Below are positions 31,801 through 37,843 of a stretch of 64,000 bases of DNA, one piece after another. Below the pieces are notes generated by a model that worked only from the letters and a program-made list of their open reading frames with translations, was not told the origin of the DNA and did not search any database. Source of the stretch: Nereocystis luetkeana. Taxonomy: Eukaryota > Sar > Phaeophyceae > Laminariales > Laminariaceae. The first letter of the stretch is position 1, and the number at the start of each line of letters is the position of its first letter. The stretch spans positions 4,823,858 through 4,887,857 of the forward strand of contig JARUPZ010000020.1 of the NCBI GenBank assembly GCA_031213475.1, in the 5' to 3' direction. The translations under genes were made by a program, and so were the position numbers.

Positions 31801-33129
31801 CAATTCTTTAGTTGAGGCGCTCCGTCACTCAGCAATATTTCGCCCCCCCCCCCCCCCCTTCCCCCGTCGTTCATGGCACGCGTGAATAACGTATTAATTA
31901 TCTACAGCGTCGGATTTGTTTTCGCACTTTGAATAAAAACGTACTGCTTGTTCTCCTTGTTTGCGATTTGTTTTCTGTATGTGTCACCCCCCCTCCCCCC
32001 CCCCCGCGGGTGTACGTGTAGGTATGAAGAAGAGGGAGAGGCGGGGGACACGACGGTAGTAAGGTTGCCGCACCAGCCGCCGATGCGAACACGCCCTTTG
32101 ACGGCCAACAACAACCCTCGCGCTAGATCGCTTCGGCAGAAACAAGTCAGGCAGGAGGTTCGAACACCCCGGAGGCGTCTCCGGTCAGCCCCGACTCCCG
32201 CCACCCGTCTTGAACGGGAAAACGACGCGGAGCTTTCTCATGGCAGGCAGGAAAATTCTTGCGGAGAGCGGGGTCTCAAAGCGGTCGCTCGAGGGACAGA
32301 GGGAGATGCAGAATTTTCTCAGAGTCCTCGGCGGGAAAATTCTCGCGGACTGCGGAAAACCGAAGCGACCAAAGCTCGAGGGGTGGGGAATCCAGAAGTT
32401 TCTCGGGGTCAGCAGGAAATTTCTTGCGGACGAAGAGAAGACAACAAGGCGACCAGAGCTCGAGGTGTAATAGAGGGCGTCGGTCACAGCGACACCGACA
32501 ACAACTTCCGCCTGCACAGCAGCACCGGTGGCGGGGAAGGGGGGGGAAATGAGGCAACATCCCGAAATATACACAGTAATGCTGCCTGCTGCGTCGATTG
32601 CGGAGGAGGCAGCAATCACAGCATTTGTGACGGGAATCATACTAATAACGACGACGGTCGAAGCCACAGCAGATGCCGATGGGCGTCGTGCGCGGGCGTG
32701 CCGAGCCACGGCGGCCAGGCATCGGTGCGTTCTGGTGGTGGCATTGACGGCGGCAGCGGCAGCGGCGTCGGCGGCGGGTCTTTAGGCAGCGATTGCTCCC
32801 CCCGTAACCTTGCCATTGGAGTAGAAGTGACGGCGCTGTCAATGTTGCATCGCAGACATGCCGCCGCATCGACGGCCGTTGGCGGAACAGTCCGCGGAGC
32901 AGTTGGCGGAACGGATCGCGGTTACGTCCGTAGCAAGGGGGGCGGAGGCGAGGGAACGGGAAGAGCGGCGGGCGTCTTGAAGTATGGCGGTCGCAGAAAT
33001 TGTGTGGTAAAAAAGGGGACGACGGTGGGGGGTCGAAGGGGCTCCCCTCCCAAGCAGCCCTCTGTTGTGCGCCGGTTGAAGATTACCCTGGAAGACATGA
33101 ACGATCTCAACTCGGTCGCCAACTGGTAG
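3953..33129 (+). CDS. Spliced gene: protein with four cyclic-nucleotide-binding-like modules and a long low-complexity tail
   Basis: Eighteen exons join with GT..AG borders and matching phases: 3953-4119, 8001-8163, 8931-9083, 9683-9853, 11613-11693, 12489-12634, 13025-13154, 14856-14948, 17283-17392, 20356-20518, 21984-22109, 22566-22742, 24302-24376, 25794-25975, 26739-28726, 29426-29551, 29830-30461 and 32022-33129. The product is about 1,930 residues if one poly-G discrepancy near 28580 is bridged. Each of the four modules shows the cNMP fold signature: a hydrophobic strand with a Gly turn (IVVSGGLKAV, TLLLRGSASIV, LFVLKGSISL, FIILEGRLEYF), and three show a later xPGD/TGD-type turn (LEPGG, LEPGDLWG, TTGDFFG). 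The family (CAP/PKA regulatory-like domains) senses cyclic nucleotides or serves as a structural scaffold. The phosphate-binding cassettes look degenerate, so ligand binding is uncertain. The tail is rich in Gln, Ala, Gly, Ser and Thr. No kinase, channel or membrane segment was seen. The true start may lie upstream of 3953. Domain assignment is confident; exact borders of exons 2, 7, 15 and 17 are less so. Confidence 0.8.
4322..4603. repeat. C-rich tract with CTA-spaced poly-C
   Basis: Runs of 8-19 C separated by TA, especially 4499-4603, inside intron 1. Other long C or G runs lie at 4811-4832, 7681-7885, 9638-9658, 40226-40252 and 48999-49029. Confidence 0.9.
4704..4800 (+). mobile_element. 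TA-MITE copy, eroded right end
   Basis: Left end and core fit the family; the right end loses the GGTCCCCCGTAA terminus and runs into a poly-G tract. Confidence 0.8.
5105..5478 (+). repeat. Dispersed repeat D, copy 1 (hosts a TTAA-MITE)
   Basis: Shares AGGCTCCTCGCTT, GGAGCTCCATACC, CATCCCGATGAAT, CCCATGGCCCAAGTATA, GACGATTTT and AACCCCGTCATTC with three other loci. Confidence 0.85.
5319..5415. mobile_element. TTAA-MITE (piggyBac-like), filled site
   Basis: TTAA-CCCTTTTAGGACCGTAGTCC ... its near-complement AAAGGGG-TTAA, about 35-bp inverted ends around a short AATTTGG centre. It interrupts a dispersed repeat whose other copies lack it. The TTAA duplication and CCCTTT ends resemble piggyBac-type elements. 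Confidence 0.85.
6041..6147 (-). mobile_element. TA-MITE copy
   Basis: Complete copy with both inverted ends and the reverse-orientation core ending CACCGTAGGTCC. Confidence 0.9.
6254..6274. repeat. Interstitial CCCTAA repeats
   Basis: Three and a half CTAACC units, the telomere-type hexamer TTAGGG on the other strand. Confidence 0.7.
6612..7112 (+). repeat. Dispersed repeat B, copy 2
   Basis: Full-length copy flanked on both sides by poly-C (TATTATGTATTGG start, ATGATATCGAGTACC end). Confidence 0.87.
7232..7684 (+). repeat. Dispersed repeat B, copy 3 with internal TA microsatellite
   Basis: Same order of blocks; positions 7417-7479 carry an ATAC/TA microsatellite where other copies have the GGCACCCAAGAGGCAG segment. 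Confidence 0.83.
8001..8163 (+). CDS. cNMP-like gene, exon 2
   Basis: Gly-rich start, then FVLAHLEPGGVFPP, which resembles the strand and P-G-x-F turn of a cNMP domain. It ends at CAGGAG|GTGAGA in phase 0. The acceptor at 8000 is chosen because it supplies the one base needed by exon 1. The frame is also open upstream, so the start is uncertain. Confidence 0.6.
8192..8231. repeat. (GTAT)n microsatellite, short
   Basis: About ten GTAT units just inside intron 2 of the cNMP-like gene, the same motif as the giant array at 1246. Confidence 0.9.
8281..8520. repeat. CCCTCC tandem and C-rich tract
   Basis: CCCTCCCCTC units run into nearly pure C/T sequence. Strand-biased pyrimidine DNA in an intron; translates only into poly-Pro frames. 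Confidence 0.9.
8931..9083 (+). CDS. cNMP-like gene, exon 3
   Basis: Exactly 51 codons between GACACAG| and ATGGAG|GTAGAC, phase 0 on both sides. The Glu-rich start is followed by FRLCTLVADSG and EILLVDAHIFHDVIYPG, which match the last strands and C-helix of a cNMP domain. This completes module 1. Confidence 0.75.
9683..9853 (+). CDS. cNMP-like gene, exon 4
   Basis: Exactly 57 codons between CTCCTGCAG| and GGAGAG|GTGGGT. It carries VRETLAKPP and the N-terminal helices of module 2, in the form LLPHAACQQMPATAVERVA, which resembles the 'lp-x-L-x-x-l' helix that opens cNMP domains. Confidence 0.75.
9905..10125. repeat. CCGCACTAAAGTGGG-motif repeat F
   Basis: At least eight occurrences of TTTAGTGCGG or its complement in alternating orientation, so the region can fold into several hairpins. 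In intron 4. Confidence 0.75.
10140..10312 (+). repeat. Dispersed repeat G, copy 1
   Basis: Shares GACGCATTGTTCAATGCCTC, TTTGCGCCCACTTT and GGCAAGGGG with 21165-21230. Confidence 0.55.
10308..10350. repeat. Poly-G tract of 43 bases
   Basis: A pure G homopolymer in intron 4, the longest homopolymer in the window. Confidence 0.95.
10731..10830 (+). mobile_element. TA-MITE copy, truncated right, with TA-CCGG-TA insert
   Basis: The right end is lost after GGTCCTATATCC. An extra CCGGTA interrupts the core at 10792-10799. Confidence 0.8.
10885..11025. repeat. CCGCACTAAAGTGGG-motif repeat F, second block
   Basis: CCCACTTTAGTGCGG at the left and CCGCACTAAAATGGG at the right form a palindrome about 130 bp apart. 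Confidence 0.75.
11025..11530. repeat. TGATAT-rich repeat and TA microsatellite
   Basis: Dozens of GTGATATGATGTATCATGTG-type units after a TA run. Strongly self-complementary. It ends about 80 bp before exon 5. Confidence 0.85.
11613..11693 (+). CDS. cNMP-like gene, exon 5
   Basis: A 27-codon exon between CCACCAG| and TCGAAG|GTACCG, phase 0. It encodes VLVQHGQKVSHFTLLLRGSA, the 'xGxxxxxxxxLxxGxxxV' core of a cNMP domain. Without phase matching to exons 4 and 6 this small exon would be overlooked. Confidence 0.8.
11764..11981 (+). mobile_element. TA-MITE (outer) split by a nested copy
   Basis: The left half runs to TTTTTTTACTA at 11834 and the right half resumes GGAATATTTGGTCC at 11943. The inner copy sits between duplicated TA dinucleotides. 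Confidence 0.9.
11835..11940 (-). mobile_element. TA-MITE (inner, nested), TTAA-type subfamily
   Basis: Complete copy of the subfamily with GTTAACAGGACC/GGTCCTGTTAAC ends, inserted into the core of an older copy. Confidence 0.92.
12206..12273 (+). mobile_element. TA-MITE left fragment
   Basis: Left end and core to TATTTCTACTA, then abruptly joined to a complete copy. Confidence 0.8.
12276..12380 (+). mobile_element. TA-MITE copy
   Basis: Complete copy directly after a left fragment of the same family. It was probably inserted into that element's central TA. Confidence 0.88.
12489..12634 (+). CDS. cNMP-like gene, exon 6
   Basis: It starts after GCGCGGCAG| with ASKSRSQMRRVKVGRLEPGD, then LWGMQHM and EFEIVAVEGCEASIFL. 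These are the turn and closing strands of module 2. The frame meets a stop at 12636, so splicing must occur before it. The donor CCT|GTAGTA leaves two bases. A GC donor after EGCE at 12620 is an alternative. Confidence 0.7.
12712..12805. repeat. Tandem duplication, about 54 bp x2
   Basis: GTTTCTGCTGTTGCTGTGAG through GACATGTATCCCACG occurs twice in succession, followed by further TATGGGAT-type motifs to 12960. Confidence 0.8.
13025..13154 (+). CDS. cNMP-like gene, exon 7
   Basis: With the acceptor GTGGCAG| at 13024 the phase matches exon 6 and gives a C-helix reading LAEVMGAAERRG, then ARAMRSLAVAPEGRTRRDVR. It ends at GCGGAG|GTGTGA. An acceptor at 13010 keeps the same frame and would fit the alternative GC donor of exon 6. 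Confidence 0.65.
13157..14549. repeat. G-rich minisatellites (GGTGG, GGTTT, GGGTAGGT types)
   Basis: Three successive strand-biased arrays lie in intron 7: GGTGG/GGGG-rich (13157-13380), TTGGTTTGG-type (13420-13690) and GGGTGGGTAGGG-type (13980-14549). The last resembles degenerate telomere-like repeats and could form G-quadruplexes on the + strand. Confidence 0.9.
14856..14948 (+). CDS. cNMP-like gene, exon 8
   Basis: A 31-codon exon between CGCGCAG| and TTGCAG|GTGGGT. It encodes LDVPRLRHIPACLKYRIA, the helical start of module 3. Confidence 0.8.
15428..15742. repeat. (ATC)n-rich imperfect microsatellite
   Basis: ATC/CAT triplets with interruptions directly follow the sequence GAGTTAATGTGAGAAC, which is also the 3' end of a repeat family whose other copies end in (CAA)n. 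Confidence 0.9.
16070..16275 (-). mobile_element. tRNA-headed SINE, 3'-truncated copy
   Basis: Shares the tRNA-like head (degraded B box) and the AAAGCGCGAGAGCG body block with the copy at 34481. The head end is followed directly by a TA-MITE. Confidence 0.65.
16276..16380 (+). mobile_element. TA-MITE copy
   Basis: Right end intact (GGCCCCCCGCAATA); left end begins directly at the head of a SINE copy (CCACCGGGGATGC). Confidence 0.8.
16409..16517 (+). mobile_element. TA-MITE copy
   Basis: Complete copy 28 bp after the preceding one. Confidence 0.9.
16545..16660 (-). mobile_element. Repeat H fragment
   Basis: Same blocks as at 2395 (TCTTGCCATCCGACAATGTG, CTTTCCCGGAAGAAGAAAAC). Confidence 0.6.
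16711..16766. repeat. (GATA)n microsatellite
   Basis: About ten GATA units after a short TA run, in intron 8 of the cNMP-like gene. Confidence 0.9.
16907..17019. repeat. Tandem duplication, about 60 bp x2
   Basis: The block CCCCGAACTCGTTGCTGTCG through CCTGGGTCATT is present twice in direct succession with no visible difference. Confidence 0.9.
17283..17392 (+). CDS. cNMP-like gene, exon 9
   Basis: It starts after GATGCAG| with AWPPFTELTREEANDTGHHL and continues into LFVLKGSISLQAVAKSQ, a clear cNMP 'hLFVLxGxxxL' core. It ends CAAAG|GTTCGC with two bases of an Arg codon, completed by the first base of exon 10. Confidence 0.85.
17634..17966 (-). mobile_element. tRNA-headed SINE, complete copy
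   Basis: Read on the minus strand it begins GCCCCGGTGGTTCAAGTGGT (A-box-like), has GGTTCGAGCCC (B box) in a good T-arm, a body of about 250 bp and a terminal run of 13 A. The acceptor stem does not pair, so it is not a working tRNA gene. Confidence 0.75.
18095..18470 (+). repeat. GATCTGTAT repeat family E, copy 1
   Basis: Arrays of GATCTGTAT(AT) flank a conserved spacer (TAGCTCATGTTGTCGGGTGG ... CCGCACAACATGTCGTAACG) in intron 9. Confidence 0.8.
18850..18891. repeat. Direct duplication of a GCTCCCGTTGCAACATCAGC unit
   Basis: Two identical copies of about 32 bp lie next to each other within 18828-18891, in intron 9. Confidence 0.85.
19240..20160 (+). repeat. GATCTGTAT repeat family E, copies 2-3
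   Basis: Two more array-spacer units, with CTAGCTCGTGTTGCCGGGTG and CCTGCACAACCTCTCACAAC blocks. Confidence 0.8.
19641..19918. repeat. Tandem duplication, about 148 bp x2
   Basis: Two near-identical blocks begin GGCATCAGACACAAAACAAG and run to the CTCGAACAGATCATCT segment, differing at a few positions. They are part of the GATCTGTAT repeat region of intron 9. Confidence 0.85.
20356..20518 (+). CDS. cNMP-like gene, exon 10
   Basis: It follows ACAAG| with one base completing the exon 9 codon. It encodes METLGMSAAGPLMKLDVDNG and later FERQVLGEYPHPEQ, and ends GAACAG|GTGATA. It replaces the usual phosphate-binding cassette segment of module 3 with an unrelated stretch (LALDDWRLSGLGPSVAVL). Confidence 0.8.
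20977..21088 (+). mobile_element. TA-MITE copy
   Basis: Complete copy in intron 10 with both ends. Confidence 0.9.
21110..21300 (+). repeat. Dispersed repeat G, copy 2
   Basis: GCGTCGTTCAATGTCTCCAC, TTTACGCCCACAGTGGGCAA. In intron 10. Confidence 0.55.
21450..21622 (+). mobile_element. Repeat H 3' end with (ATA)n tail
   Basis: TTGTCGGATGGCAAGC is followed by five ATA units. The upstream TTCACTTTCTGTTATTATAG matches, in reverse, the sequence beside the ATT array at 50400. Confidence 0.7.
21984..22109 (+). CDS. cNMP-like gene, exon 11
   Basis: Exactly 42 codons between ACCGCCAG| and CGAGAG|GTGTGA. LSVRAVTREETTVAVLDSDL followed by YDKSLARL is the closing strand pair and C-helix of module 3, very close to the family pattern 'xAxxxTxVAVLDxxxYxxxL'. 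Confidence 0.85.
22350..22456 (+). mobile_element. TA-MITE copy
   Basis: Complete, slightly diverged copy in intron 11. Confidence 0.88.
22566..22742 (+). CDS. cNMP-like gene, exon 12
   Basis: Exactly 59 codons between TTCTCAG| and GGAGAG|GTATAT. It encodes LESDILCRLLGENRVLRKIS and RSALALKRYDPGE, the N-terminal helices and first strand of module 4. Confidence 0.85.
23079..23188 (-). mobile_element. TA-MITE copy, TTAA-type subfamily
   Basis: Complete copy with nearly perfect 27-bp inverted ends in intron 12. Confidence 0.92.
24302..24376 (+). CDS. cNMP-like gene, exon 13
   Basis: A 25-codon exon between GTGCAAAG| and GTACAG|GTGAGA. VVTEAEDFGDNFFIILEGRL is the most canonical cNMP core in the gene (compare 'GdxxdxxfiIlxGxlev'). 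Confidence 0.9.
24623..25184 (-). pseudogene. Tyrosine-recombinase relic (DIRS/Crypton-like C-terminus)
   Basis: The minus-strand frame 24886-24623 reads FTMHSFRVGGSVSKSLAGTA, then IMKIEGWKTEGIENYYVG. This matches the H-x-x-R box, the following Gly, and the Trp and Tyr of the C-terminal catalytic region of tyrosine recombinases used by DIRS-like retrotransposons and Cryptons. A second frame, 25184-24810, overlaps it with another stretch (YGIHFRRSEYLVGL). The two are out of phase and no complete domain is present, so I read it as broken. It lies antisense in the intron between exons 13 and 14 of the cNMP-like gene. Confidence 0.55.
25794..25975 (+). CDS. cNMP-like gene, exon 14
   Basis: It follows AAACAG| and reads RTLAKEAGLVPRLRCVGVMT then TGDFFGPEAMTDQRAGDRV. 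This is the phosphate-binding-cassette region of module 4, although the usual FGE-(L/I)-A is altered to FGPEAM. It ends ATACG|GTCAGC with two bases, completed by exon 15. Confidence 0.8.
26000..26260. repeat. Degenerate TTTTGATGT repeat
   Basis: About 25 imperfect units of TTTGATG(T/A) in intron 14. Confidence 0.85.
26739..28726 (+). CDS. cNMP-like gene, exon 15 with low-complexity tail
   Basis: It opens with the last strand and helix of module 4 (ATCLVLPRVKLEEAVRKDDE), phase-matched to exon 14. There follow two related His/Gln-rich blocks (about 27271-27500), a long Ala run (27510-27690), several SQSPP-x-ATP-x-ET repeats (27860-28110) and two C-x2-C pairs (CKECF near 27136, CETC near 28222). 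Last come about four 19-residue repeats ending GGNA/GGEA (28395-28635). In the deposited frame a stop falls at 28603-28605. Shifting one base in the 13-G run at 28575-28587 restores the repeat and leads to TTTAAG|GTGAAA at 28726, in phase with exon 16. Confidence 0.65.
29426..29551 (+). CDS. cNMP-like gene, exon 16
   Basis: Exactly 42 codons between GAGATTCAG| and AGTCAG|GTTAGT, phase 0. It contains EQQHGLQGSPREDFSARFRA and LLSMLSGVPWARSLAESQ. Its composition is protein-like, but no domain is recognised. Confidence 0.6.
29830..30461 (+). CDS. cNMP-like gene, exon 17
   Basis: Open Gln/Thr/Ser/Pro-rich reading frame. It includes a 12-Thr run near 30096-30130, NNAAGVNLNSAVQQQAARDS and ELPPQQQREQSGEF. 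It ends at CCGATAG|GTGAGT, a strong donor, with two bases matched by exon 18. The acceptor GGAGACAG| at 29829 is chosen for phase 0; the frame is open further upstream, so the start is uncertain. Confidence 0.65.
30485..30735. repeat. Degenerate tandem repeat, about 100-bp unit
   Basis: Three diverged units share TCCAACGAGTxTC and TTCTCGTCTA motifs. In intron 17 just after the donor. Confidence 0.6.
30808..30868. repeat. Short dispersed repeat after poly-G
   Basis: GGGGGGGCGTACTCATTTGT through TTAGTCATTTGACCAT is repeated at 49019-49067, both times preceded by a poly-G run. Confidence 0.65.
32022..33129 (+). CDS. cNMP-like gene, exon 18 (C-terminal)
   Basis: It follows a C-rich polypyrimidine stretch and TACGTGTAG|, and completes the Arg codon of exon 17 before YEEEGEAGDTTVVRLPHQP. 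Three diverged repeats of about 28 residues lie at 32225-32465. A Gly/Ser/Cys/His-rich stretch follows. The basic C-terminus ends VVRLKITLEDMNDLNSVANW and a TAG stop. No domain is recognised. Confidence 0.75.
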
Positions 33130-33406
33130 TTTGTGTGTTTTCGTAGCACTTCAGGATAGGTTCGACAACAAGCAACACCGATTCCGAGCATATCGAGCAA
33201 AAAGGCTTCCAACAATCATGTTGGCACATCGATCTCGAGGGCAGCCTTGAGCGTATAGAAAGAAGGCTGTCGTATTCTTCTACAAGAAGGGTTTCGGTGT
33301 ACTCGTAGCGCTTGCCACTGATCCAAATGTTCTTCGCGCCGGCACTGGAAAAATTAAACGTATCCATTTTGCGTTTTGCTTCGGTTTCTCTCTCACTTGG
33401 TCGGTC

Positions 33407-33590
33407 GTGGTTGGCCTGTATACCGCCGCATTCACGGAAGTAGTCTGCATCCCGATGAATGATCCCATGGCCCAAGTATACAAACACGTCATTTTTCGAA
33501 ACAAGATTGTCATTGCAACGATTTTGGGTTCAGGAGCCCCGTCATCCATAAAAAAAATAGCGGAAACGTGCTCACTCTATACGAGTAGAA
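33407..33590 (+). repeat. Dispersed repeat D, copy 2 (partial)
   Basis: Contains CATCCCGATGAATGATCCCA through AGCCCCGTCATCC, with an empty site reading TTTTGGGTTCAGG. Confidence 0.8.
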
Positions 33591-33844
33591 CGCGCCAGAA
33601 GAGCCTGCCATGTGACCCCGGATCTGATTCACGTCTAGGAAGAAAGAGAGAGCAAAAAAAGGGCGAAATTAGTAGACACAGAAGGTAGATAGACCTTGTG
33701 TATAGGTTGCCTTGGTATCCGGGACTTTTCAGGGATGTTTCGGTTGATCAATGTTAAGCTCATGCTGCAAATTGTCGGATGGCAAGCCTGACAACAATAC
33801 TAATAAAATAGATGGGATAACAAAAAATGAAAAAATGGGTAACC

Positions 33845-34480
33845 GGTAAGTACACAAAAAAACATGCCGGCTATACCAAACCCCGCATCTATCTCTGGAT
33901 CCCGACCGGCTTCTCTGAGGCAGCGAACAGCACTCGGTCGAGATCCAACGACACCAAACGTGTCACTTTTTCCGTTGTTTTTGGCGCGAGTTTTTGGTGC
34001 GAGTCCCTCGGCGAAGTTTTACAACGTTAAAGGTTGGGGGAGCCGCGGCGAGCGCAGCACCCCTTTTAGTTCAGATTCAGAGTTCAATGGGGTTGAAATG
34101 TTGGGTGCGCGTTGATTCGAGAGCGAGTTCTTCTGAAGGGGGGAGTATTTTGGCGCGAAAACGATGCGCGGATTTTGTTTGTTTGTCAAGCATCCAGCAG
34201 AGAACTAGACTTGTATCCCAGGTACTGCTGTGGGTGTGTAACGCGGAACCGAGCGTAACTCCTCGCGGAAGGGTACCACAATAAAGCCAGCAAACACCCC
34301 TCTAGGCGGCGTTGTGATTGCGCAAGAACGTAAAAAGGCACCCCCGGGGGGTTTACTATGCTGCCGGGGGGCGTTTTCTGGAGAAATAACTCGGGGGGCA
34401 TTTTCGCCCCCCGGGGCGATGCAATATTAAACACGCCACACTCTAATACCTGGTACCAGGCACATGATATATATATAGAG
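33845..34480. other. Spacer with no recognised gene
   Basis: Several short open frames (33864-34115, 33994-34284) lack recognisable domains. A GC-rich hairpin-prone segment with CCCCCCGG arms lies at 34320-34425. Confidence 0.4.
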
Positions 34481-34812
34481 TTTTTTTTTTTTTAGTCATC
34501 ACTTTACTTCCCCGCCTAACTCGTTGGAGATTTTACCCTCCTTAGCGATCTTCTGGACAAGCCGTGGTCTCAGGTGTCGTCTCTTCTCCCCCCCGGTACG
34601 TGCCTTTTTTTTTTTTGTCGCGCATAGGGTTCAGCATTCGCACTGTTCGTCGATTTCCATCGAATGTATGCTAGCTCACGCTCTCGCGCTTTCCGCCAAT
34701 TATTTTTTATGCAAGAAAAAATCCCTACGAGCATGCACTCGGTGAGACTCGAACCCACGAAATTGATCTCGATAGGCACGCGGACCATCTACCAAGCCAC
34801 CGGGGACGCCGT
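34481..34812 (-). mobile_element. tRNA-headed SINE, complete copy
   Basis: Minus strand: GTCCCCGGTGGCTTGGTAGA, T-arm GTGGGTTCGAGTCTCAC, a body sharing CGATGGAAATCGACGAACAG-like and GGCACGTACC blocks with the other copies, and an A-tail (T run at 34481-34494). Confidence 0.75.
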
Positions 34813-34814
34813 AT

Positions 34815-36150
34815 GCTTCGTTCTAGAGGCTGGGTGATTAGTTAATTTTATGTTGGTTCTTGCCAACATCAGGCGTGCCCGGCCACTTTGGTGACAAAAT
34901 TACTTACACACTAAAGACTAAAGCATAGTACAAATCTGACGCCAGAAGCCCTGCCATTGGCCAACCGTTACATCGTACCTATTTTTGGCTTGAAACTGGC
35001 CAAATACTTCTAAATTCGTGTCTAGTTTGTCTAGCTTTCAATTTGTTATTGCCTGATTTTCAGCCAATCTGAGAGGCCCTTCGTACAACTATGTATTGCC
35101 TGCGTCAAATATCAGGAGACGTGTCAAGCAAGGCAGAACGTGCGCTGTCAAGGGCTGTAGGGCCGAGTGTTGCACAATAAAACCTACCGTTGTAGTTTGG
35201 TGTCAGTCAAGGCATGTCAAGGCAAACTTGCTGCCTGACGAGGGGTGAAAATGCTGTCCCCTGACATCGTTGCTCTGCGTATGTATGTATGCGGTTTCCG
35301 GTCCCTCGGTTGCAATTCTCACAGCAATGCTCATGTACGGGTATAATCTCTGCGCGTACGTCTCTAAACACACATACGTACGCTGATTTCACTTTTTTTC
35401 TCCTTGGGGTGTACTACGTTACTCTGTCGTTATGTGATTTGTACGCTGTTGTTGTTGTACGGCATCGCGGACACAAATGGCACATTCCGTCTGCCCCCCC
35501 CCGCGTCGAGGCGGCCTCAGGTTCGGTGCGGCAAATAACTTCTCACCAAGCAGGTGGTTCCGCGAGCATCGTCGAGAGGCTCCAAAGCTGGCAACGGTGG
35601 GGCAGGCGCCAGAACGAATACTGTGTTGGTGCGCCCGCAGCGGCGAAACTATAACGAAGACTGGTGACCCCTCTGCAGGTGTGCTTAAGTGGAACCCGTG
35701 GTGCCTATACCCTATGTAAAACGAAGCAGTTCAGACTTTGGGGACCGCGCGCTCAATGATCAGGCGCAACAACAACAAAAACGGTTCTGATTTCTCGTCT
35801 CCAGAAACACCGCAAGTGGCGTGTGCTCTGTACTTGAGGTTTCAGCATAAAACAGGTACCAGGTAAAACTGTTTTTTCTTCTCTTTCTTTTTTTCTCAAA
35901 TGGAACAGGTGTCCCTGATCCTGGCGAAAACCCTAACGTCTTAGAATTGTGCGGTTGTCTGTTCCTCGGCTGATTATGTCAGGTTCTGCCACATGAAACA
36001 ACCTCACCCGCACGTCAACATCCCTATAACCACGTAAAGCAATCCCTTCCCTGCTTCGGAAACAGCTCCATTCTCCTCTCACTCCAATAGCTTGCCAGCT
36101 CCTCCGCGGGGTGTTTACCGTTTATCGTTTACCCCAACAAGTCGAGGGGG
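34815..36150. other. Spacer with no recognised gene
   Basis: Nothing identified to 35460. A GC-richer stretch at 35480-35700 is open in two frames but has no recognisable domain or matching neighbours. Confidence 0.4.
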
Positions 36151-36157
36151 GGGGGGT

Positions 36158-36797
36158 GTCCTCGATAGGAGAGATGCACTTGATCTCATGCATGGCCGTA
36201 GTCGTATGACCCTAGACCCTCGCATCCCAACAATGCCGGGACGGAGCATGTCGGGTTTTCACCGACCAGGCAGACATTGCTTGCACCAAGTGCGAAGCGC
36301 CGTGAGGTGTCTGACGAGTCGCATGAAGGGTGGGCTGCATACTACTAAGAACCGCTTTTGTGGCGGACTAAGCTGCATCCTACTAAGAACCGCTTGTGAG
36401 GCGGACTTGCATATATGGATGACAGCTTCAATGAGTTAATTTAATTCCCGGTGTAGCCACTTCGAGAGACAGCAATGGGAGTACTATCGAGGGTGCCTTA
36501 TACCATGAACACTACACGTGATATGATCAATTCCCTTGTTCGGAGTAAAGGTTCGTTACCTCGCACAAACTATCTAACTCGACGAACAGCTGTGGGCGAC
36601 CGCCAAAAAAAACAAAAACAACCCCGGTACCCTGGTTTTGTGTATAGCTCACTGTGAAGGTGATACCTGCTGAGCTATAGGGGTAAAATATCGATCGATT
36701 ACCCAGCCCAGGGTAATCCTTATAACATTACGTAGTGAGCGGCATGTATTACAGTGTCGTCGCCAACCGACGCCAACCCAACCTATATAATAGTAGG
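36158..36797 (-). repeat. Dispersed repeat B, copy 4 with an extra ~85-bp insert
   Basis: Reverse copy. Between CCGGTACCCTGGTT and TTACGTAGTGAGCGG it has about 90 unrelated bases (36637-36728) containing two inverted GCTCAC/TGAGC-type arms. Confidence 0.83.
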
Positions 36798-36799
36798 GG

Positions 36800-37843
36800 G
36801 GGGGGGGCGTTTACCATATATATGGCCGAGGCGTTTTTGTCATTTTTACTCGAAGAGGGGGGTTTGCTTCGGGTGGGGCGTTCACTAATGGTAGCATTAA
36901 AATACGATACGAACAGTCACGGGACACCTATAATAGTATTATTATGATAAGAACAGGAAACCGCCGGATTTCTTATTTATTTGAGAATGGGTGCTCTCTA
37001 CTGCACAGCAGTAACTTCAGCATAGGGACTCCCGATTTTCATATTTTACTGTATATCTCAGCCTGTCCTTTTTATTGCCGTTCTCGTTTGTGTTGTAAAA
37101 TATACTCCACTTGGTAGATCCCCGACGAGGAATGTCGAACAAGAGGCGACCAGTCTACGCGCACGCGACGCAGCGCGCAGCTTTCCGAGGCCTAGGGAAC
37201 ACACATATTTAATTACCTGGTACTTCGAAGTAGTAGGTATTGTAGTCGAAGGGAATTGTCGAATGTAGTGGGCTCAACAGCTGACTTGACGGTACCTGGT
37301 ACTTACTTTAAGTACCTGTTTTGGACCTCGGTACACCTGTATACATACTTACACTCGTATTATTCTGCTGTACTGCCTGCAGTAGTCTGTCTATCTAATG
37401 TATTCCTGCATTATGTTGATGTCCGTGGTGGCAAAAGAAGGAACACACCTGACGAGTTGTTTGGATGGTTCTTTTTAGATTGTGTTTGGATCGTGCTTTG
37501 CAAAACCGTCGGCAAAACCGTGTAAGAGGTCACGAGCTACGAGCTCTGTCTACTTCTACTGCGTCGCTGTGCCCCCTCATCGATCAAATACACTCGTCAG
37601 GGGGTGTTTTTCGCCATCCTGGGATGAGCTGTTCGCACCCCACAGCCAGCCTAACCGCAGGCAGATATGATACCGGTGATATCATATGATACAACGATAC
37701 TGAAAAAGACTTTCAAGGTTGTTGGCAGGCGTTACATACTTGGGCTTTAGGGGACACACAGGACTGTCAGATGGGGCACACGATGCCCACCTGCGAATAC
37801 CTGGTAGTAGTGTTCGGCGCGACGAGCACCACAGACAGCGACG
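36800..37843. other. Upstream region of the DUF1499-like gene
   Basis: AT-rich, with several TACCTGGTA-type motifs (37216, 37290). No TATA-like box could be assigned with confidence. Confidence 0.35.

Noticed and set aside
34740..34812. Possible tRNA gene (minus strand)
   Set aside because: Same reason: a B box and T-arm are present, but no acceptor stem, and it continues into the SINE body.
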